Assembly: GCA_018882885.1 (NCBI GenBank)
Contig: VERG01000011.1
Location: 1-52,792 of the forward strand
DNA length: 52,792 nt
Reading direction: 5' to 3'
Origin: Candidatus Nanopelagicaceae bacterium
GTDB taxonomy: Bacteria > Actinomycetota > Actinomycetes > Nanopelagicales > Nanopelagicaceae
Below the pieces are notes generated by a model. The model was not told the DNA's origin. It saw nothing but the letters and a program-made list of their open reading frames with translations, and searched no databases. Every line of letters starts with the position of its first letter. Within the stretch, counting starts at the first letter, position 1. A program made the position numbers and the translations under genes. Shown here in pieces: positions 52,682 through 52,792 of this stretch.

Positions 52682-52792
52682 ATGAATCTACGGAAAACAG
52701 TGTTGTTGGTCGCCACTCTAAACTTTATCTATTTCGTAGTCGAATTCTCTTTTGGGCGGATATATGGATCTCTATCGCTTATAAGTGACAGC
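52682..52792 (+). CDS. Cation diffusion facilitator transporter, N-terminal part
   Basis: 37 codons run off the window end. The sequence LVATLNFIYFVVEFSFG then SLSLISDS matches helix 1-2 of CDF metal exporters, where Asp in the (S/A)D motif binds the metal. Metal (probably Zn, Fe or Mn) cannot be told from this part. Confidence 0.75.
   Translation, partial: MNLRKTVLLVATLNFIYFVVEFSFGRIYGSLSLISDS

Overview
The window is a chromosome segment centred on the replication origin of a streamlined, low-GC actinobacterium. From rplI through pstP the gene order follows the origin region of Mycobacterium tuberculosis (rplI-rpsR-ssb-rpsF, GT87, ponA, DUF5318; then pcnA-mutT-Rv3909-murJ-trxB-trxA-cwlM, parB-parA-rsmG-jag-yidC-yidD-rnpA-rpmH, dnaA-dnaN-recF-DUF721-gyrB-gyrA, tRNA-Ile, tRNA-Ala, ppiA, crgA, trpG, pknB, pstP). 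The A+T-rich coding sequence, very short intergenic gaps, shortened versions of several actinobacterial proteins and a secreted protein at the left edge with a Cys-motif repeat suggest a freshwater acI-type organism (Candidatus Nanopelagicales such as Planktophila/Nanopelagicus). The genus-level placement is inference, not proven here.

Layout. 1-1865: a partial secreted protein, then the rpsF-ssb-rpsR-rplI operon (minus) behind a structured leader. 1980-5617: envelope genes GT87, ponA and DUF5318 (minus). 5658-14070: an MFS transporter, CCA-adding enzyme, and the plus-strand NUDIX / DUF6049-like / MurJ / thioredoxin / CwlM-like run that couples redox and peptidoglycan control. 14124-15389: an aminotransferase. 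15382-19973: the minus-strand parB-parA-rsmG-jag-yidC-yidD-rnpA-rpmH block, with two parS sites. 19974-22014: oriC region, with DnaA boxes on both sides of dnaA and three 12-bp-spaced repeats before dnaN. 22015-29293: dnaN-recF-DciA-like-gyrB-gyrA. 29363-30543: two tRNAs, then an accessory insert (membrane protein plus a DinJ/YafQ toxin-antitoxin pair). 30697-37197: cyclophilin, rhomboid protease, Fe-S oxidoreductase, CrgA, PabA/TrpG, PknB, PstP. 37256-40881: pheA, serS, HAD, TRIC-like channel. 40935-46546: tRNA-Ser, Sdh1-type succinate dehydrogenase, holin-like protein, a CrcB pair and a lipoprotein. 46532-52792: aminopeptidase, tRNA-Ser with an SDR gene scar behind it, nucleoside hydrolase, SIS isomerase, FprA, M15 carboxypeptidase, tRNA-Arg, a small membrane protein and a partial CDF transporter.

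Genes point away from oriC on the right and mostly toward lower coordinates on the left, so most are on the leading strand. ParA/ParB with parS, DnaA, DnaN and gyrase handle origin firing and segregation. PonA, GT87, MurJ, CwlM-like, CrgA, PknB and PstP form a reduced envelope growth and division network.

The most informative unlisted signal is a repeated promoter design: a TANNNT hexamer (often TACCCT, TAACCT, TAGGCT or TATCCT) ends 6-7 bases before the start codon of at least sixteen genes that mostly lack a Shine-Dalgarno sequence. This implies widespread leaderless transcription, and it decided several start codons below. No CRISPR array, prophage, insertion sequence or rRNA operon was seen, and no clearly undescribed multi-gene system was found.
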